A stretch of DNA of 8,189 nt, taken from Neisseriaceae bacterium (GTDB lineage Bacteria > Pseudomonadota > Gammaproteobacteria > Burkholderiales > UBA11063). Shown here one piece after another: positions 6,972 through 8,189 of this stretch. Position numbers and translations under genes: made by a program. The DNA is taken from positions 1-8,189 of the forward strand of contig CANISK010000058.1 of NCBI GenBank assembly GCA_947470205.1. Reading direction: 5' to 3'. Each line of letters opens with the position of its first letter. Positions within the stretch are counted from its first letter, which is position 1. Below the pieces are notes generated by a model. It did no database searches and was not told where the DNA came from. It was given only the letters and a program-made list of their open reading frames with translations.

Positions 6972-7038
6972 TTTCCCCACCTCAACCATTAAATCTTAGC
7001 GTGTAGGTTAGTTGGATGAATTGTTTACAAAATTTATT

Positions 7039-7068
7039 TTGCACATATTTGATGGATTATGTTATAAT
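7039..7068 (+). promoter_or_regulatory. Extended -10 promoter upstream of the tnpB remnant
   Basis: TTGCAC (7039-7044) is 18 bp from a perfect TATAAT (7063-7068) preceded by TGT, giving a TGn extended -10. The start would fall near 7075. The downstream reading frame is only a tnpB fragment, so this may be a leftover transposon promoter. It might now feed into the mechanosensitive channel gene about 330 bp further on, although the palindrome at 7267-7294 lies between. Confidence 0.55.
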
Positions 7069-7084
7069 TCAGTATGTAAACTAA

Positions 7085-7099
7085 TATAGTTATACTATA
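7085..7099. other. Short perfect palindrome just after the predicted start site
   Basis: TATAGT-TAT-ACTATA is a 6-bp inverted repeat with a 3-nt centre, lying at about +10 to +24 from the predicted start of the 7039-7068 promoter. The same promoter is also enclosed by GTTTACA (7023-7029) and TGTAAAC (7075-7081). These could be operator sites or transposon-end structures. The arms are short and AT-rich, so chance is possible. Confidence 0.4.
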
Positions 7100-7165
7100 C
7101 AATAGAATTAAGAACAAATCAGCATTCAGTATTTAGATTAAACCACCACAAGGGCAACCTAAATA

Positions 7166-7297
7166 ATGACCACCAAATACAATAAAGCGTATAAGTTTAG
7201 GTTACTACCAAATCAAAAACAGGGAGTATATTTTGCTAAGTTTAAATATAATGAAATAACAAGCACTGTCATTCCCGCCTGCGCGGGAATGACATAA
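7166..7297 (+). pseudogene. tnpB: Remnant of an IS200/IS605-type tnpB gene (N-terminus only)
   Basis: A 43-codon frame starts at the ATG at 7166. Its first 26 or so residues, especially KAYKFRLLPNQKQ (7-19), match the typical start of TnpB, the RNA-guided nuclease carried by IS200/IS605 and IS607 elements (pattern YKFRLxPxxxQ). The next expected block (an FGCxRFVYN-like segment) is missing apart from a possible trace in KYNEI. From 7267 the frame runs into the dRS3-like palindrome, which supplies the last ten or so codons and the stop. None of the RuvC motifs (DED triad), the zinc-binding cysteines or a tnpA partner is present in the window, so it cannot be active. It is too short for certainty, but the N-terminal motif is distinctive. 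Confidence 0.7.
7267..7294. repeat. dRS3-like palindromic repeat (28 bp)
   Basis: A perfect 12-bp inverted repeat, TGTCATTCCCGC (7267-7278) and GCGGGAATGACA (7283-7294), surrounds the loop CTGC. Its centre fits the ATTCCC-N8-GGGAAT pattern of neisserial dRS3 elements, and its ends equal the 10-bp ends of the element at 1124-1196. It could be the minimal form of that element, with the interior deleted. It sits exactly where the tnpB remnant breaks off. Confidence 0.85.
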
Positions 7298-7402
7298 ATT
7301 GGCACTTTTATAGGTTATGCAAGAAGTCTAATATAAAATTTTTGATAACTTTATTACATAAAAAAGATAGCATCATTTTGCCATAAAAAAAAGGATACAA
7401 AA

Positions 7403-8189
7403 TTGCTTAGTCGCTCAATTGCATCAGATGTCACACAGTTTGAAAATTTCATTACCAATATGCTTATTTTATTTGGTGTGGCGGTAATTACATTATTTAT
7501 ATATTATTTTGTCAAGTCTGTTGTCAAGAAATCTCAAAGATCAATTGCTGGATACTCTAAAAACTTACTTGTTAAGACATTTGCCAATAACATACATGGT
7601 AATTTATTGGGTAATCTATTTGCAAGTATCACGCTCATTATTGGGGAACAATTTTTACAAATTCATAATAATACAATATTTTCATATTTTGCAATTGTAA
7701 TTCGTTACTGTTCTTTTTTATATTTATTTATAACAATTTTACTACTCCTCACTCACATTATCGATATTCTACATCGGCACTATGAAATACATTACAACAC
7801 CAAAAACATTTATTCCATGAAACCATATGTAAATTTAGCTACTGTTATTATGTGGATATTGGGCGTTATGCTTATCATCGCATTTTTTACTAAAACCTCC
7901 TTAATCACGATATTTGCAAGTATAGGTGCGGTATCTGCCATTATTTTATTATTATTTAAAGATACACTCTTGGGTATCATATCTAGCATCCAAGCCTCTA
8001 TATCACATATAGCAACAGTAGGGGAGCGGATAGAAATTGAAAAATATAATTTAGATGGTGAGATTATAGATATATCTATGTCTAGTGTTAAAATGAAAAG
8101 TTTTGATAATTTGTTGATTACATTTCCCACATATATGCTGACATCAGAAGTAGTTAAAAACCATCGTTTAATTAAAGTATGCAATTCAA
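7403..8189 (+). CDS. ybdG: YbdG-like MscS-family mechanosensitive channel, 5' part (3' end outside window)
   Basis: The frame is open from a TTG at 7403 to the window edge (262 codons). I chose TTG because AAGGA (7391-7395) lies 7 nt upstream. No ATG, GTG or other TTG occurs in frame between the preceding stop (7346-7348) and it. The first in-frame ATG (7460) has no ribosome-binding site and would cut away most of the N-terminal periplasmic segment. Hydrophobic segments lie at about 20-41, 70-87, 93-121, 142-162 and 166-190, giving five membrane helices as in E. coli YbdG. The pore-lining helix and following motif (SIGAVSAIILLLFKDTLLGIISSIQ, 173-197) and the beta domain (VGERIEIEKYNLDGEIIDISMSSVKMKSFDN, 206-236) match YbdG closely. 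The family forms inner-membrane heptameric channels that open under membrane tension and protect against osmotic downshock; YbdG is a miniconductance type. Its C-terminus is not visible. Confidence 0.88.
   Translation, partial: MLSRSIASDVTQFENFITNMLILFGVAVITLFIYYFVKSVVKKSQRSIAGYSKNLLVKTFANNIHGNLLGNLFASITLIIGEQFLQIHNNTIFSYFAIVIRYCSFLYLFITILLLLTHIIDILHRHYEIHYNTKNIYSMKPYVNLATVIMWILGVMLIIAFFTKTSLITIFASIGAVSAIILLLFKDTLLGIISSIQASISHIATVGERIEIEKYNLDGEIIDISMSSVKMKSFDNLLITFPTYMLTSEVVKNHRLIKVCNS

Noticed and set aside
7509..7700. 63-codon + strand frame
   Set aside because: It lies in another frame inside the YbdG-like gene and reflects the hydrophobic, AT-rich codons there.
7810..8184. Open frame of 124 codons on the - strand at the right end
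   Set aside because: It is antisense to the YbdG-like gene, whose frame shows clear family motifs, and its translation shows no recognisable domain.
1..8189. A new multi-gene defence or mobile system
   Set aside because: The intact genes are housekeeping or widespread families with no shared theme. The only mobile-element traces are a tnpB fragment and short palindromes.

Overview
This is an AT-rich bacterial chromosome segment with mostly housekeeping genes and a few small repeats and mobile-element traces. The ribose-phosphate pyrophosphokinase (Prs) resembles betaproteobacterial versions as I remember them: an LMIFTGNAN start, [17 protein letters not shown], and [21 protein letters not shown] tRNA-Gln directly upstream of prs is also an arrangement I associate with that class. 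The palindromic repeats fit the ATTCCC-N8-GGGAAT pattern of Neisseria dRS3 elements. My best guess is a low-GC, possibly host-associated betaproteobacterium. That assignment is an inference from memory, not a database result.

Layout. The window opens inside a dihydroorotase gene (pyrC, + strand, 5' part cut off by the window edge). Between it and the convergent prs gene lie four 21-bp tandem repeats that run directly into a 73-bp MITE-like element. Next, on the - strand and read from right to left, come mfd (full length), a small coiled-coil, membrane-anchored protein of the DUF1640/CCDC90 type, tRNA-Gln(UUG), and prs. A strong intrinsic terminator sits between the tRNA and prs, only about 12 nt before the prs start codon.

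Divergent from mfd is yaiI (UPF0178/DUF188) on the + strand. A roughly 430-bp stretch without an intact gene follows. It holds a good extended -10 promoter, short palindromes, a tnpB N-terminal fragment and a dRS3-like palindrome that ends the fragment. The window ends inside a YbdG-like MscS-family mechanosensitive channel gene that appears to start with TTG.

How the genes relate. pyrC (UMP synthesis) and prs (PRPP synthesis) both feed nucleotide production, since PRPP is used by orotate phosphoribosyltransferase, but they are convergent and not one operon. mfd couples transcription to nucleotide-excision repair. The other genes show no obvious pathway link. I found no defence island, CRISPR array, toxin-antitoxin pair or other clearly new multi-gene system. 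The most notable signals are the terminator-like hairpin in front of prs, a lysine in the PRPP loop of Prs, and the repeat elements.
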